Below, piece after piece: positions 16,447-24,767 of a DNA stretch of 64,000 bases (positions are counted from its first letter, which is position 1; every line of letters starts with the position of its first letter). The notes under the pieces were generated by a model. It was not told the DNA's origin, did no database searches, and worked only from the letters and a program-made list of their open reading frames with translations. This DNA comes from Anaerolineales bacterium (lineage in GTDB: Bacteria > Chloroflexota > Anaerolineae > 4572-78 > J111), in the NCBI GenBank assembly GCA_015075185.1, contig JABTUW010000005.1:558001-622000 (forward strand), read 5' to 3'. Position numbers and translations under genes: made by a program.

Positions 16447-16486
16447 GCAAAAGCTATGCTTTTGCAGGTCAAAGCACAGCTTTGAC
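16447..16486 (+). other. Two tandem hairpins between hypF and hypC
   Basis: GCAAAAGC-TAT-GCTTTTGC (16447-16465) and GTCAAAGC-ACA-GCTTTGAC (16468-16486) are perfect 8-bp stems with 3-base loops, two bases apart. No T-run follows, so transcription probably continues. They may act in mRNA processing or in setting HypC levels. Confidence 0.6.
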
Positions 16487-16521
16487 ACTCCCTTTTCTAA
16501 CAATTGTTTTGGAGGTGTTTT

Positions 16522-16776
16522 ATGTGTCTGGGTATTCCCGGAAAAATAGTGGAAATTTATGAACAGCACGGGACCCGTATGGGCAAAGTGGATTTTGACG
16601 GCATTCAAAAAGAAGTCTGCCTGGCCTATTTACCCGAGCTTGAGGTGGGTGATTACACCATCGTTCATGTTGGCTTTGCCATTACCCGGCTGGACGAGGA
16701 GTCGGCCAAAGAAACGCTGGCCCTCTTTCAAGAGATGGGCCGTTTGGAAGAAGAACTACATGTCGAGGAACGATGA
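16522..16776 (+). CDS. hypC: Hydrogenase maturation chaperone HypC
   Basis: The 84-residue protein starts MCLGIPGKIVEI, the family hallmark; Cys2 carries the Fe(CN)2CO unit with HypD and contacts the hydrogenase large subunit. GGAGG lies 6 bases before the ATG at 16522; an upstream frame extension (MFWRCF) is ignored because the conserved Cys must be residue 2. It overlaps hypD by 4 bases (ATGA), so translation is coupled. Length is typical (75-100). Confidence 0.95.
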   Translation: MCLGIPGKIVEIYEQHGTRMGKVDFDGIQKEVCLAYLPELEVGDYTIVHVGFAITRLDEESAKETLALFQEMGRLEEELHVEER

Positions 16777-17891
16777 AATATCTGGACGAATATCGTGACG
16801 CCGAATTAGCCCGTAAGCTGCTGGAGGAGATCCGCCAGACGGCCAGCCGCAAGTGGGTCATGATGGAAGTCTGCGGCGGGCAAACCCACTCGATCATCCG
16901 CAACGGTATTGACCAACTGCTGCCGGACACGATCGAGCTGATTCACGGGCCGGGCTGCCCGGTCTGCGTGACCCCGCTGGAAATGATTGATAAAGCGCTG
17001 GCTATTGCTTCCCTGCCGGGGGTGATTTTCTGCTCTTTCGGCGATATGCTGCGCGTGCCGGGCAGCGCCAAAGACCTCTTCCGGGTCAAAAGTGAAGGCG
17101 GCGACGTGCGGATTGTCTATTCTCCGCTGGATGCCGTGAAAATCGCCCGCGAGAACGCGGAGCGAGAGGTCGTCTTTTTTGGGATTGGCTTTGAAACCAC
17201 CGCCCCGGCTAACGCCATGGCCGTCTTTCAGGCCAAACAGCAGGGTTTGAAGAATTTCTCCATGCTGGTCTCGCACGTGCTCGTTCCGCCGGCCATCGAA
17301 GCGATTATGAGTTCGCCGGCCAACCGGGTGCAGGCGTTCCTGGCGGCCGGGCACGTTTGCAGCGTCATGGGCTACTGGGAGTACGAGCCGCTGGCCGAAA
17401 AGTATCACGTGCCGATTGTCGTCACCGGCTTCGAGCCGCTCGATGTCCTGGAAGGGATCCGGCGGGCGGTGCGGCAGTTGGAAGCGGGCCGTGGTGAAGT
17501 AGAAAACGCCTATGCCCGGGCAGTCCAGCGCGAAGGCAATGTGGCGGCCCAGAAGATGTTGCGGGAGGTGTTTGTGGTTTCGCACCGCAAATGGCGCGGC
17601 ATCGGCGAAATTCCATACAGTGGCTGGGAATTGAGCGACGCCTACCGTGAATTTGATGCGACCCAGCGCTTCACCCTGACCGGCATTCACACCCAGGAGT
17701 CGCCGCTCTGCCGCAGCGGGGAAGTGCTGCAGGGGCTGATCAAGCCGAATGAATGCCCCGCTTTTGGCAAAGAATGTACCCCACGCAACCCGTTGGGCGC
17801 GACGATGGTCTCCAGCGAGGGCGCCTGCGCGGCCTACTTCCAGTACGGTCGCTTTATTTCCTTGGACTCGCTGGTGGCCGACGCGGTTTAG
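16773..17891 (+). CDS. hypD: Fe-(CN)2CO scaffold protein HypD
   Basis: HypD assembles the iron-dicyano-carbonyl group together with HypC and HypE. The 372-residue protein has the conserved cysteine motifs: CGGQTHSI near residue 34, HGPGCPVCVTP at about 58-68, and the C-terminal iron-sulfur Cys set CPAFGKECTPRNPLGATMVS at about 328-347 followed by EGACAAYFQY. GFETTAPANA and the VTGFEPLDVLEGI segment are also typical. The length agrees with family members (350-380). The ATG overlaps the hypC stop codon. Confidence 0.95.
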   Translation: MKYLDEYRDAELARKLLEEIRQTASRKWVMMEVCGGQTHSIIRNGIDQLLPDTIELIHGPGCPVCVTPLEMIDKALAIASLPGVIFCSFGDMLRVPGSAKDLFRVKSEGGDVRIVYSPLDAVKIARENAEREVVFFGIGFETTAPANAMAVFQAKQQGLKNFSMLVSHVLVPPAIEAIMSSPANRVQAFLAAGHVCSVMGYWEYEPLAEKYHVPIVVTGFEPLDVLEGIRRAVRQLEAGRGEVENAYARAVQREGNVAAQKMLREVFVVSHRKWRGIGEIPYSGWELSDAYREFDATQRFTLTGIHTQESPLCRSGEVLQGLIKPNECPAFGKECTPRNPLGATMVSSEGACAAYFQYGRFISLDSLVADAV

Positions 17892-17904
17892 ATAAATTGT
17901 GGAA

Positions 17905-17924
17905 GGTTAAAGTACACTTTGACC
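17905..17924 (+). other. Hairpin between hypD and hypE
   Basis: GGTTAAAG-TACA-CTTTGACC forms an 8-bp stem with one G-U pair in the 54-base spacer. It resembles the GTCAAAGC hairpin between hypF and hypC. Confidence 0.45.
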
Positions 17925-17945
17925 CTCCGGTCTGGGAAAGTAAAC

Positions 17946-19004
17946 ATGACAAACAATCTGAACTTTGAAGGCTGGAGCTGCCCCCTGCCCCTGCGCGACC
18001 ATCCCAACATCATCCTGGGCCACGGCGGCGGGGGTAAACTCTCCGCCGAACTGATCGAACACCTTTTCCTGCCTGCTTTTCAAAATGACCTGCTGGGCAA
18101 CCTGGGCGATTCGACCATCCTCAGTCTCAACGGGACGCGTCTGGCCATGTCCACCGACTCGTTTGTCGTCCGGCCGCTTTTTTTCCCCGGCGGCAACATT
18201 GGGGAGTTAGCCATCAACGGCACCGTCAACGACATCAGCATGAGCGGGGCCAGGCCGCTCTACCTGAGCGCCGGCTTTATCCTGGAAGAGGGACTGCCGC
18301 TGGACACGCTGGGCCGGATCGTGGAGAGCATGGCCGCCGCGGCCCAGGCGGCCGGTGTCATGCTGGTCACCGGCGATACCAAGGTGGTAGACAAGGGGCA
18401 CGGCGACGGCGTTTACATCAACACCAGCGGCATCGGGCTGGTCCCGGATGAGCTGGAGATTGGGCCGCACCAGGCCAGACCGGGCGACGTCGTCCTGCTC
18501 AGCGGGACCATCGGCGATCACGGCATGGCCATTATGAGCGTGCGCGAGGGGCTGGAGTTTGAAACGACGATTGAAAGCGACACGGCGGCGCTCAACGGCC
18601 TGGTGGCGGCGATGCTGGCGGCCAGCCCGGCCATTCACGTCCTGCGTGACCCCACCCGCGGCGGCGTGGCTTCCTCGCTCAACGAAATTGCCCAGCGCTC
18701 TGGGGTCGGGATTCAGATTGACGAAAATAAAATCCCGGTTAATCCGGCGGTCCGCTCCGCCTGCGAGCTGCTAGGGATGGACCCCATCTTCGTTGCCAAC
18801 GAAGGCAAGCTGATCGCGATTGTGCCACCTGGCAGCGCCGAGGCCGTTTTGGCAGCCATACGGCAGCATCCCCTGGGCCGACAGGCCGCCGTCATCGGAC
18901 GGGTGGTCGAGCAGCATCCGGGCATGCTGGTGGCTCGCACCGGCATCGGCGGCACCCGCGTGGTCGCCATGCAGATCGGCGAGCAGCTTCCCCGCATTTG
19001 TTGA
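17946..19004 (+). CDS. hypE: Carbamoyl dehydratase HypE
   Basis: HypE takes the carbamoyl group from HypF on its C-terminal Cys, dehydrates it with ATP to thiocyanate and passes cyanide to HypCD. The 352-residue protein ends in PRIC, the invariant acceptor Cys. The N-terminal ATP-binding loop (ILGHGGGGKLSAELIEHLF) and the PurM/AIR synthase-like parts (NDISMSGARPLYLSAGFILEEG, VTGDTKVVDKGHGDG, DPTRGGVASSLNEIA) are all clear. I chose the ATG at 17946; an upstream start would add 9 unlikely residues. It is the last gene of the operon and is followed by a terminator. Confidence 0.95.
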   Translation: MTNNLNFEGWSCPLPLRDHPNIILGHGGGGKLSAELIEHLFLPAFQNDLLGNLGDSTILSLNGTRLAMSTDSFVVRPLFFPGGNIGELAINGTVNDISMSGARPLYLSAGFILEEGLPLDTLGRIVESMAAAAQAAGVMLVTGDTKVVDKGHGDGVYINTSGIGLVPDELEIGPHQARPGDVVLLSGTIGDHGMAIMSVREGLEFETTIESDTAALNGLVAAMLAASPAIHVLRDPTRGGVASSLNEIAQRSGVGIQIDENKIPVNPAVRSACELLGMDPIFVANEGKLIAIVPPGSAEAVLAAIRQHPLGRQAAVIGRVVEQHPGMLVARTGIGGTRVVAMQIGEQLPRIC

Positions 19005-19015
19005 TCCCCGTGTGG

Positions 19016-19052
19016 GAAAGACCGCAGAGACTTGTAGGTTCTGCGGTCTTTC
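19016..19052. terminator. Bidirectional terminator between hypE and the amidohydrolase gene
   Basis: GAAAGACCGCAGA (19016-19028) and TCTGCGGTCTTTC (19040-19052) form a perfect 13-bp stem. It lies between two convergent genes. Its GACCGCAGA core belongs to the same palindromic family as the copies near 10.3, 12.3, 35.1 and 61.6 kb, so the terminator function may have been recruited from the repeat. Confidence 0.7.
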
Positions 19053-19053
19053 A

Positions 19054-19884
19054 CTAAGTAAGGTTGTAGAACCTAACGGCATTCCGCCCCAGAATTTTTT
19101 CCTGAATCTCGCCTGGAAACTGCTGAAGGTACTCCTGCACAATCCGGGCAACGTCGGCATACGCGCCGGATAGAGTACAGACCGGCCAATCAGAACCGAA
19201 CATCAGCCGATCGGGGCCAAAACAGTCAAAGACGATATCCAGATAGGGGTAGAAATCTGCCACTGCCCATAGTCCCCAAGCCGCTTCCGTCACCATCCCC
19301 GAAACTTTGCAATAGACGTTTTCAAATTTAGCCAGCTCTCGCATGTCGCTATCCCAGGGTGAAATAGTTTTCGTCCTGATGAAAGGTTTGGCAATATGGT
19401 CCACCACGAATCTCTGATCCGGGAATTGTTTGACCACCTCAACCGCTATCGGGAGGTGCCTGGGGAAAAGCAGTAGATCGTACGTCAAATTAAACTCGGC
19501 CAGCAGAGCCAGACCGGCCAGGAATTCGGGCAGCAGCATGAAATAATCATCCGGTTCATCATGAACGACATGCCGTATCCCTTTTAGTTCAGGGTGGCGG
19601 GTGCAGGTTTCCAGTTGTGACCTGACGTGGGGGGATCTCAAGTCAACCCAGCCGACCACCCCCTTGATGAAATCATGCTGGCCGGCCAACTCCAGCAGCC
19701 ATTCGGTTTCCTGTAAATTCTGGCGAGCCTGCACCGCTACCGTTCCCTGAAATCCTGCCTGCTTCAGGAACGGGGCTAAATCTTCTGGCAGGAAATCTTT
19801 TTTCAAGACAGCCATCGAGTCGGTCATCCAGCCGTACTCCGCCAGATTGTAATGCCAGAAATGTTGGTGTGAGTCGATTCTCAT
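19054..19884 (-). CDS. Amidohydrolase (COG3618, fuconolactonase-like TIM barrel)
   Basis: The 276-residue protein starts at the ATG at 19882-19884 (MRIDSHQHFW), with AGAGGA 9 bases upstream; the frame opens 20 codons earlier without a better site. The metal-binding HxH (DSHQHFW), the barrel His in VVDHIAKP, and the C-terminal FGSDWPVC (catalytic Asp) are those of the amidohydrolase 2 family, which cleaves lactones or other ring esters and some decarboxylation substrates. It is the last gene of the long amine/aromatic cluster and would suit hydrolysis of a lactone or ring-opened intermediate. The true substrate is unknown. Confidence 0.8.
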   Translation of the reverse strand: MRIDSHQHFWHYNLAEYGWMTDSMAVLKKDFLPEDLAPFLKQAGFQGTVAVQARQNLQETEWLLELAGQHDFIKGVVGWVDLRSPHVRSQLETCTRHPELKGIRHVVHDEPDDYFMLLPEFLAGLALLAEFNLTYDLLLFPRHLPIAVEVVKQFPDQRFVVDHIAKPFIRTKTISPWDSDMRELAKFENVYCKVSGMVTEAAWGLWAVADFYPYLDIVFDCFGPDRLMFGSDWPVCTLSGAYADVARIVQEYLQQFPGEIQEKILGRNAVRFYNLT

Positions 19885-19897
19885 AAAAGATATTCCT

Positions 19898-20620
19898 CTA
19901 GGCACGGGGACGAGCGCGCCCCGCCACTTCCACCAAGGCGTCAAATAAACGTTGCTGGGCGGTGTCCTCGGCAGCGGTCAGCTCTGGATGCCACTGTACG
20001 GCGATCAGCCAGGGATGGCCGGGCATTTCGAGCGCTTCCAGCGTTCCGTCAGGGGCAGTGGCGGTCACTTTCAACGACGGGGCAACCTGGGACGGGGCTT
20101 GATGGTGCCAGGATGCGGTCTCAGCCTGCCCGGCCTGCAAAATTTGGGCCAGCCGGGAGTCGGATTCAATCTGGACCGGGTGAAATACTGGGCCGCGTGG
20201 CAGGGCGCGGTGAGGCACGCTTTCGCCGACAATATCCGGCAAATGTTCGATCAGCGTGCCGCCCAGGGCGACGTTGAGCAGTTGCAGCCCGCGACAGATA
20301 CACAGCATCGGCAGACCCGTCTCGACTACCTTGGCGACAAGGGCTGTCTCGCTGCTGTCTCGTTCCGGGCTGACGTTGTAAACCATCTGATGACTATTAC
20401 CTCCATACAGAGTCGGGTCTACATCGCCGCCGCCCGATAGAATCAACCCGTCCAGGTGCGGCAGCAGCGCCTCTAATTGGATCTCGCCTGGTGGAATCAG
20501 AACCGGAATCCCTCCGGCCCGCCGGACCGCGTCTACATACTCGGCGGGCAAGGTGAAAACGTTGGTTTCATTGCGGTGATAGGTGGTAATGCCGATCAAG
20601 GGCGGCGATGAGCCAGTCAT
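19898..20620 (-). CDS. Gamma-glutamyl hydrolase, peptidase C26 (PuuD-like)
   Basis: The 240-residue class I glutamine amidotransferase-type hydrolase has the nucleophile elbow MLCICRGLQLLNVALGG (Cys near residue 110) and the His-x-Glu pair in AVQWHPEL near 215. The start LIGITTYHR and GGDVDPTLYGG are typical of gamma-glutamyl-GABA hydrolases, which remove the glutamyl group added by a PuuA-type ligase. A glutamine synthetase-like gene lies two genes upstream in the same run, so this protein probably removes the glutamyl tag from a processed amine. AAAGGA lies 7 bases before the ATG. Confidence 0.85.
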   Translation of the reverse strand: MTGSSPPLIGITTYHRNETNVFTLPAEYVDAVRRAGGIPVLIPPGEIQLEALLPHLDGLILSGGGDVDPTLYGGNSHQMVYNVSPERDSSETALVAKVVETGLPMLCICRGLQLLNVALGGTLIEHLPDIVGESVPHRALPRGPVFHPVQIESDSRLAQILQAGQAETASWHHQAPSQVAPSLKVTATAPDGTLEALEMPGHPWLIAVQWHPELTAAEDTAQQRLFDALVEVAGRARPRA

Positions 20621-20671
20621 ATAGCAATCCTTTCAGGTCCAAACTCAGGGAAGTGCCAGTAACCTGAGCAA

Positions 20672-21928
20672 TTACACCCAAACAACCCGTACCGGCAGGT
20701 GCTTGATACCGGCGATGAAGTTGGAACGGAGGCGCTGCACTTCGCCATTCAGGCGAATATCGGCCAGGCGGGGTAACAGTTCCTCAAAGAGGACCTTGAT
20801 TTCCACCCGGGCCAGGTGTTCGCCCAGGCATTTGTGCGGGCTTTTCAAACCAAAGGCGACATGCTCGTTAGGCCGGCGCTTGATGTCGAAACAGTACGGA
20901 TCGGGAAACTGCCGCTCGTCGTAATCGGCGGAGATGTACCAGAGGACGACCTTATCGCCCGCTTTGATCTGCCGCCCGGCCAGCTCGGTGTTAGCGGCGG
21001 CGGTGCGGCGAAAGTGCATCGTCACCGTGCTCCAGCGCAGCATCTCCTCAACGGCGGTAGGCATAAGGGCGAGATTGTCGCGCAGTTCGGCCAGTTGGTC
21101 AGGGTGCTCGATCAGCGCGTGCAGGCCGGCAGCCATGGTGTAGCGAGTCGTGTCGTTGCCGGCGGCGACGAGGAGGGTGAAGAAATTTTTGAACTCATGC
21201 TCGGAGAGCAGCTCGCCATCGCGTTTGGGCTGTAATAACCGGGAAATGAGGTCATCGGCCGGCTGGGCCAGACGCTGCCGGGCCTGTTCCTCGGCATACT
21301 TGAAAAGTTCGTAGCCGGCGGGGCTGCGGAAGGGCATGAGCCGGTATTCGTCGGTGTTGACCAGGTCCACCGGATGGCTGGTAAATTCCGGGTCGGTGTT
21401 GCCGATGAGAGCATCGCCTCGGCCAACCAGCCACAGGCCGTCCTCGTCCGGCACGCCTAACATCTTACCCAGCATACGCATCGGTAGCTGCCGGGCCATC
21501 GCCTGCACAAAATCGAACTCGCTCTGCCCCTGCACTTCCTCAATGACCGCCCGGGCCAGCAGGCGAATCGCCTCCTCGTAGGCGGCTACTTCGCGGGGCA
21601 AAAAGGGCGGCTGGACCAGGCGGCGGTAAGCGGTATGTTCGGGCGGGTCCATCTCCATCAGGGTGCGGCGGGCCAGCGTCTCCTCCTCGCTCATCTCCTC
21701 CAGGCGGATGCCGCGGGTGCTGGTGAACAGGCGCGGTTGGTGACTGATTGCCAGCACGTCGTCGTAGCGGGTGACCGCCCAGAAGCCCGAACCCTCTTTC
21801 TCGTCCCACCAACTGACCGGGTCTTCGTCGCGTAGCCGTTTGAAGGTCGCATGCGGCACGCCGTTAAGGTAGGTATCGTGGGCGGTGATGTCGGCGAAAG
21901 CTTCGCCAAGATCATGTTCTGAACTCAT
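20672..21928 (-). CDS. Cytochrome P450
   Basis: The 418-residue soluble bacterial P450 has the I-helix oxygen-activation motif AAGNDTTRY (about residues 248-256), an ExxR-like K-helix region (VEEMLRW) and the haem ligand Cys in AFGLKSPHKCLGEHLARVE near residue 365. The usual FGxGxHxCxG is altered to FGLKSPHKCLG, with the Cys and the preceding His kept. It resembles the CYP107/CYP125-like group of bacterial monooxygenases. No ferredoxin or ferredoxin reductase gene is adjacent. In the cluster it could hydroxylate or N-dealkylate the amine-linked aromatic substrate. GAGGT precedes the ATG by 4 bases. Confidence 0.9.
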   Translation of the reverse strand: MSSEHDLGEAFADITAHDTYLNGVPHATFKRLRDEDPVSWWDEKEGSGFWAVTRYDDVLAISHQPRLFTSTRGIRLEEMSEEETLARRTLMEMDPPEHTAYRRLVQPPFLPREVAAYEEAIRLLARAVIEEVQGQSEFDFVQAMARQLPMRMLGKMLGVPDEDGLWLVGRGDALIGNTDPEFTSHPVDLVNTDEYRLMPFRSPAGYELFKYAEEQARQRLAQPADDLISRLLQPKRDGELLSEHEFKNFFTLLVAAGNDTTRYTMAAGLHALIEHPDQLAELRDNLALMPTAVEEMLRWSTVTMHFRRTAAANTELAGRQIKAGDKVVLWYISADYDERQFPDPYCFDIKRRPNEHVAFGLKSPHKCLGEHLARVEIKVLFEELLPRLADIRLNGEVQRLRSNFIAGIKHLPVRVVWV

Positions 21929-21946
21929 TTTACCTCGAAAATAATC

Positions 21947-22002
21947 TTGTAGGACAAACTTCAGTTTGTCGGTATACAGACAAGCTAAAGCTCGTCCTGC
22001 AA
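21947..22002. repeat. 24-bp hairpin between the ligase and P450 genes
   Basis: Two 24-base arms at 21947-21970 (TTGTAGGACAAACTTCAG...) and 21979-22002 (...AAGCTCGTCCTGCAA) face each other across 8 bases. Their differences are all transitions, so most or all mismatches would be G-U pairs in RNA. It may be a dispersed palindromic repeat and could affect expression of the downstream P450. Confidence 0.65.
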
Positions 22003-22023
22003 AACCGACCTGTTTTTATCTTT

Positions 22024-23307
22024 TTACAGAAACGGCAGGTAGTAGCGGCGTTCCCAATCGGTGATGGCCGAGGCAAATTTTTCCCACTCGGCTCGCTTGA
22101 CGGCGACAAAGTTAGCGACAACTTCGGAGCCAATGGCCTCCACCAGCGCCGTACCCGCTTCCAGGGCATTCAGAGCCTGGTTCAGATCGTCCGGGGTGTG
22201 CCGGTCGGTGCTCTGGTTTTCGATGCAGTCCTGCTCTTCGGCGGGCGGCGGGGTGAGGGCATTGACCACGCCGAGCCGGGCCGCCTGTAAAACAGCAGCC
22301 GTAGCCAGGTAGGGGTTGGCCGCGCCGTCGCTCATGCGGTGTTCCAGCCGGGTGGCCGCGCCCCGGTCGGTCGGCACGCGGACGGTGACGCCGCGGTGGT
22401 CATAGCCCCAGTTGGCCCAATACCCCGCCAACTGGCCAGGCCGCAGGCGCTTGTAGGCGTTGACCGTCGGGGCGCAGAGGGCGGTCATGCCCTCGTGATG
22501 CTCGAGGATACCGGCGATGCACTGGTAGGCTAATTGGGACAGGCCATCCTCCGCCTTCGGGTCGGTGAAGGCATTATGGCCGCGGCTGTCCTGAAGAGAG
22601 AAATTGGTGTGATAACCGCTGCCGCTGCGCCCTTCAAAGGGCTTGCCCATGTAAGTTAACAGCAGGCCATGTCGGGCAGCGACCTCACGGGCCATGAGTT
22701 TGAACAGGAAAATGTCATCAATTGCCTCCAGCGCGTCTTTGAAGGCCAGGGTCAGTTCAAACTGCGGGGTGTCATACTCGGAGTTGATCGACTCGACCGG
22801 CAGGCCGCAGCGGTCGGCCGTGGCCATAATTTCGTCGAATAGACCAATGGGATCAACCGCCCAGCCGGTCCCGTAGACGTACGCGCCGGGCGTGTTCCAC
22901 TCAGTCCAGCCGCCGCTGCCGTCCGGCTGCATAATATACGCTTCCAGCTCAATACCGACCTTGATCCGGTAGCCCAGATGCTCCCAATCCTCAAGGGCCC
23001 GGCGCAGGGCATGGCGGGCGGAAATCGCCAGCGGCTCGCCGCGGAAGTACAGGTCACCGACCACAACGCCGGTATCGGCCTCCCAGCAGGGCCGGACCTC
23101 TTCCATCGAAAAGGCCAGTTCGCAATCCGGCAGACCCTCAAACAGCATGGCCCCCGGCGCGGGGGTCATCGAGCGGTCATAGGCCAGGGCAAACAGGGTA
23201 ATGCAGTGCCGCGCCCCCCGCTCGGCGTGGTGGCTGGGCAGGTATTTGCCGCGCGCCAACCCCAGATGATCCGGAAACAGCGCCCGAATTCGTTTGTAAA
23301 CAGTCAT
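22024..23307 (-). CDS. Glutamine synthetase-like gamma-glutamyl-amine ligase
   Basis: The 427-residue protein belongs to the glutamine synthetase superfamily: VGIELEAYIM (first metal Glu), ESINSEYDTPQFELTL (metal-binding Glu and substrate region), SGYHTNFSLQD (ATP/metal His) and AATRLEHRMSDGAANPYLATAAVLQA (Arg and Glu near the active site). It is shorter than GlnA and lacks its tight N-terminal pattern, in line with PuuA-, GlnA3/4- or AtdA1/TdnQ-type enzymes, which ligate glutamate to an amine using ATP. The neighbours (class I amidotransferase, C26 hydrolase, amino-acid decarboxylases, permease) support an amine rather than ammonia as substrate. TAGGAGG precedes the ATG. Confidence 0.8.
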   Translation of the reverse strand: MTVYKRIRALFPDHLGLARGKYLPSHHAERGARHCITLFALAYDRSMTPAPGAMLFEGLPDCELAFSMEEVRPCWEADTGVVVGDLYFRGEPLAISARHALRRALEDWEHLGYRIKVGIELEAYIMQPDGSGGWTEWNTPGAYVYGTGWAVDPIGLFDEIMATADRCGLPVESINSEYDTPQFELTLAFKDALEAIDDIFLFKLMAREVAARHGLLLTYMGKPFEGRSGSGYHTNFSLQDSRGHNAFTDPKAEDGLSQLAYQCIAGILEHHEGMTALCAPTVNAYKRLRPGQLAGYWANWGYDHRGVTVRVPTDRGAATRLEHRMSDGAANPYLATAAVLQAARLGVVNALTPPPAEEQDCIENQSTDRHTPDDLNQALNALEAGTALVEAIGSEVVANFVAVKRAEWEKFASAITDWERRYYLPFL

Positions 23308-23327
23308 CGTTATCCTCCTAAGAAAAT

Positions 23328-23396
23328 AGTAGACGGTAGACAGTAGACAGTAGACAGGGAATTCATGGATCCTGCTACCTTGCTACCTGCTACCTT
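23328..23396. repeat. Short heptanucleotide tandem repeats
   Basis: Four 7-base units (AGTAGAC, GGTAGAC, AGTAGAC, AGTAGAC) at 23328-23355 are followed by three copies of TGCTACC at 23373-23396. The two blocks lie in the 165-base gap upstream of the glutamine synthetase-like gene. A second heptamer array is found in hypF. Confidence 0.7.
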
Positions 23397-23472
23397 TTCA
23401 TAATCGGTGGCGTACCGTTGGCTTGTGAACACTCCTTCATTCTTACTTTCAATCATCAGCTCCTTAACGTTG

Positions 23473-24189
23473 TTACAGTTTATTAAAGGATTCGCTGGCA
23501 ATAAAATTGATAATCCACCGGGCCACAAGCCGGTCATCCGGCTGGCGCTTTTCCAGGGAAGCCAGGGCCTTTTCCTGCGCCTCCGGATTTATGGTTGGCC
23601 CGAGAAAATCAATCACCGCTCTCAGAAAACGCGCCGGTTGTTCAGGGTGGGCCTGAATGGACAGCACCTGCTCCCCGATGGTGTAGATCGCGTGTGGACA
23701 CAACTCGTTCCCCCCGATCAATTCGGCGTGCGGCGGCAGCGTGACAACCTGATCCTGGTTGATAAAGTACAGGGCACAGCGCGGCCGGGCCGGTGACAGC
23801 CAGGGTGGGCGTTGGTAAAGACTGATTTCATGCAGGCCGACCACCCAACCATTATCCGATTTTGTGACCTGCCCGCCCAGGGCCTGGGCAATCAATTGGT
23901 GGCCAAAGCAGATACCGATTAACTTCTTGTGTTGAGCGTAACAGCATTGAATAAACTGCTCCAGGTCAGAAATCCAGGGCAGGCCGTCATAAACGCTGTG
24001 CGGGCTGCCGGAGATCAGAAAAACATCCGCCGCTTCGATGGACTCCGGCAGCTCGCCATGCGCTGCTTCATAGGTGGTAAATTCAAGGTCTGCGCCGTCG
24101 GCGCGAAAGAACTGTTTGATTTTTTCAGGGTCGGTCTGCTGATCTATGACATAGGTAGCCGGGTCGGCGTTTAGAATCCCGATTTTCAT
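23473..24189 (-). CDS. Class I glutamine amidotransferase-like protein
   Basis: The 238-residue protein resembles the GMP synthase-type amidotransferase domain as a stand-alone unit. The catalytic Cys is in IGICFGHQLIA (near residue 94), the His-Glu pair in IQAHPEQPA near 175. No synthetase partner domain is present. AtdA2/TdnT-like proteins of aniline clusters are single amidotransferase domains next to a glutamine synthetase-like ligase, the same pairing as here; this is a comparison from family knowledge and is not proven. The start overlaps the upstream gene's stop by 4 bases (ATGA). Confidence 0.8.
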   Translation of the reverse strand: MKIGILNADPATYVIDQQTDPEKIKQFFRADGADLEFTTYEAAHGELPESIEAADVFLISGSPHSVYDGLPWISDLEQFIQCCYAQHKKLIGICFGHQLIAQALGGQVTKSDNGWVVGLHEISLYQRPPWLSPARPRCALYFINQDQVVTLPPHAELIGGNELCPHAIYTIGEQVLSIQAHPEQPARFLRAVIDFLGPTINPEAQEKALASLEKRQPDDRLVARWIINFIASESFNKL

Positions 24190-24767
24190 AGAGTCTGCTC
24201 GCTAAGCAATCTATGCAGCCGGTTGAACGTCGCCAGCAGCGCTTCGACTTGATCTTGTCCTAACGGGATGTAGCGGCGGACCGGCGGAAAAGTGAGCGAA
24301 ACCCAGGAAGCCCCCATTTGCATCGTGTTGACCCGCCACCCCTGCTCGTCTTGAATCAGGTAAAAGCGTTGAAAGTCCAGGGGTAAGATGGCCTGGATAA
24401 AAGGTTGATCTGCTGCCAACCGGTCAAGGACAGCCCTGGCCGCTTCTCCCCCGGATTTTACCCGGCCGGATATGCCGGTCCGCCGCAGGTTGCCGGTGTG
24501 AGCGAGATGGATCTCAGCCTGGCCGGGCGGGCTGCCACCAATCTGGTAGACGAAATCAGTTACAACGGTATAGGTCAGAAAACTTTTCTCCACTCTCTCG
24601 CTGGCCTCAAAAGTTAAATGATCGCCAGGCGCTACAAATTGAGCCTGATAAGGGGCGCGCGAGTAACATTGAAACTGCTTGAACTCACGGGCGACCCTAT
24701 TGAGTAGCTTCCCCGGCTGATAAGACCGGGGAGGCTGACGGCTCAGAATAGACAGATCAGGCCTCAC
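24186..24767 (-). CDS. Unknown protein of the amine cluster
   Basis: The 193-residue protein (GTG start at 24765-24767) has no signal peptide or membrane helix. Visible segments are LSRQPPRSYQPGKLLNRVAR, TYTVVTDFVYQIGG and RFYLIQDEQGWRVNTMQMGA. The frame overlaps the permease gene upstream by 11 bases and the amidotransferase gene downstream by 4 bases, so all three are translationally coupled. It has a weak resemblance to a DUF3156-type protein that I recall from amine-utilisation loci, but I am not sure. It may bind the amine or regulate the ligase. Confidence 0.5.
   Translation of the reverse strand: MRPDLSILSRQPPRSYQPGKLLNRVAREFKQFQCYSRAPYQAQFVAPGDHLTFEASERVEKSFLTYTVVTDFVYQIGGSPPGQAEIHLAHTGNLRRTGISGRVKSGGEAARAVLDRLAADQPFIQAILPLDFQRFYLIQDEQGWRVNTMQMGASWVSLTFPPVRRYIPLGQDQVEALLATFNRLHRLLSEQTL

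Noticed and set aside
16806..17690. Minus-strand open frame of 294 codons within hypD
   Set aside because: It mirrors hypD, whose Cys motifs are intact.
13860..19010. Complete hydrogenase operon
   Set aside because: No large-subunit CxxC motifs (RxCxxC, DPCxxC), no small subunit and no protease gene were found near hypFCDE or in the nuo operon.
23310..23537. Open frame of 75 codons before the glutamine synthetase-like gene
   Set aside because: It consists largely of the heptamer repeats and the end of the neighbouring gene. It has no ribosome-binding site.
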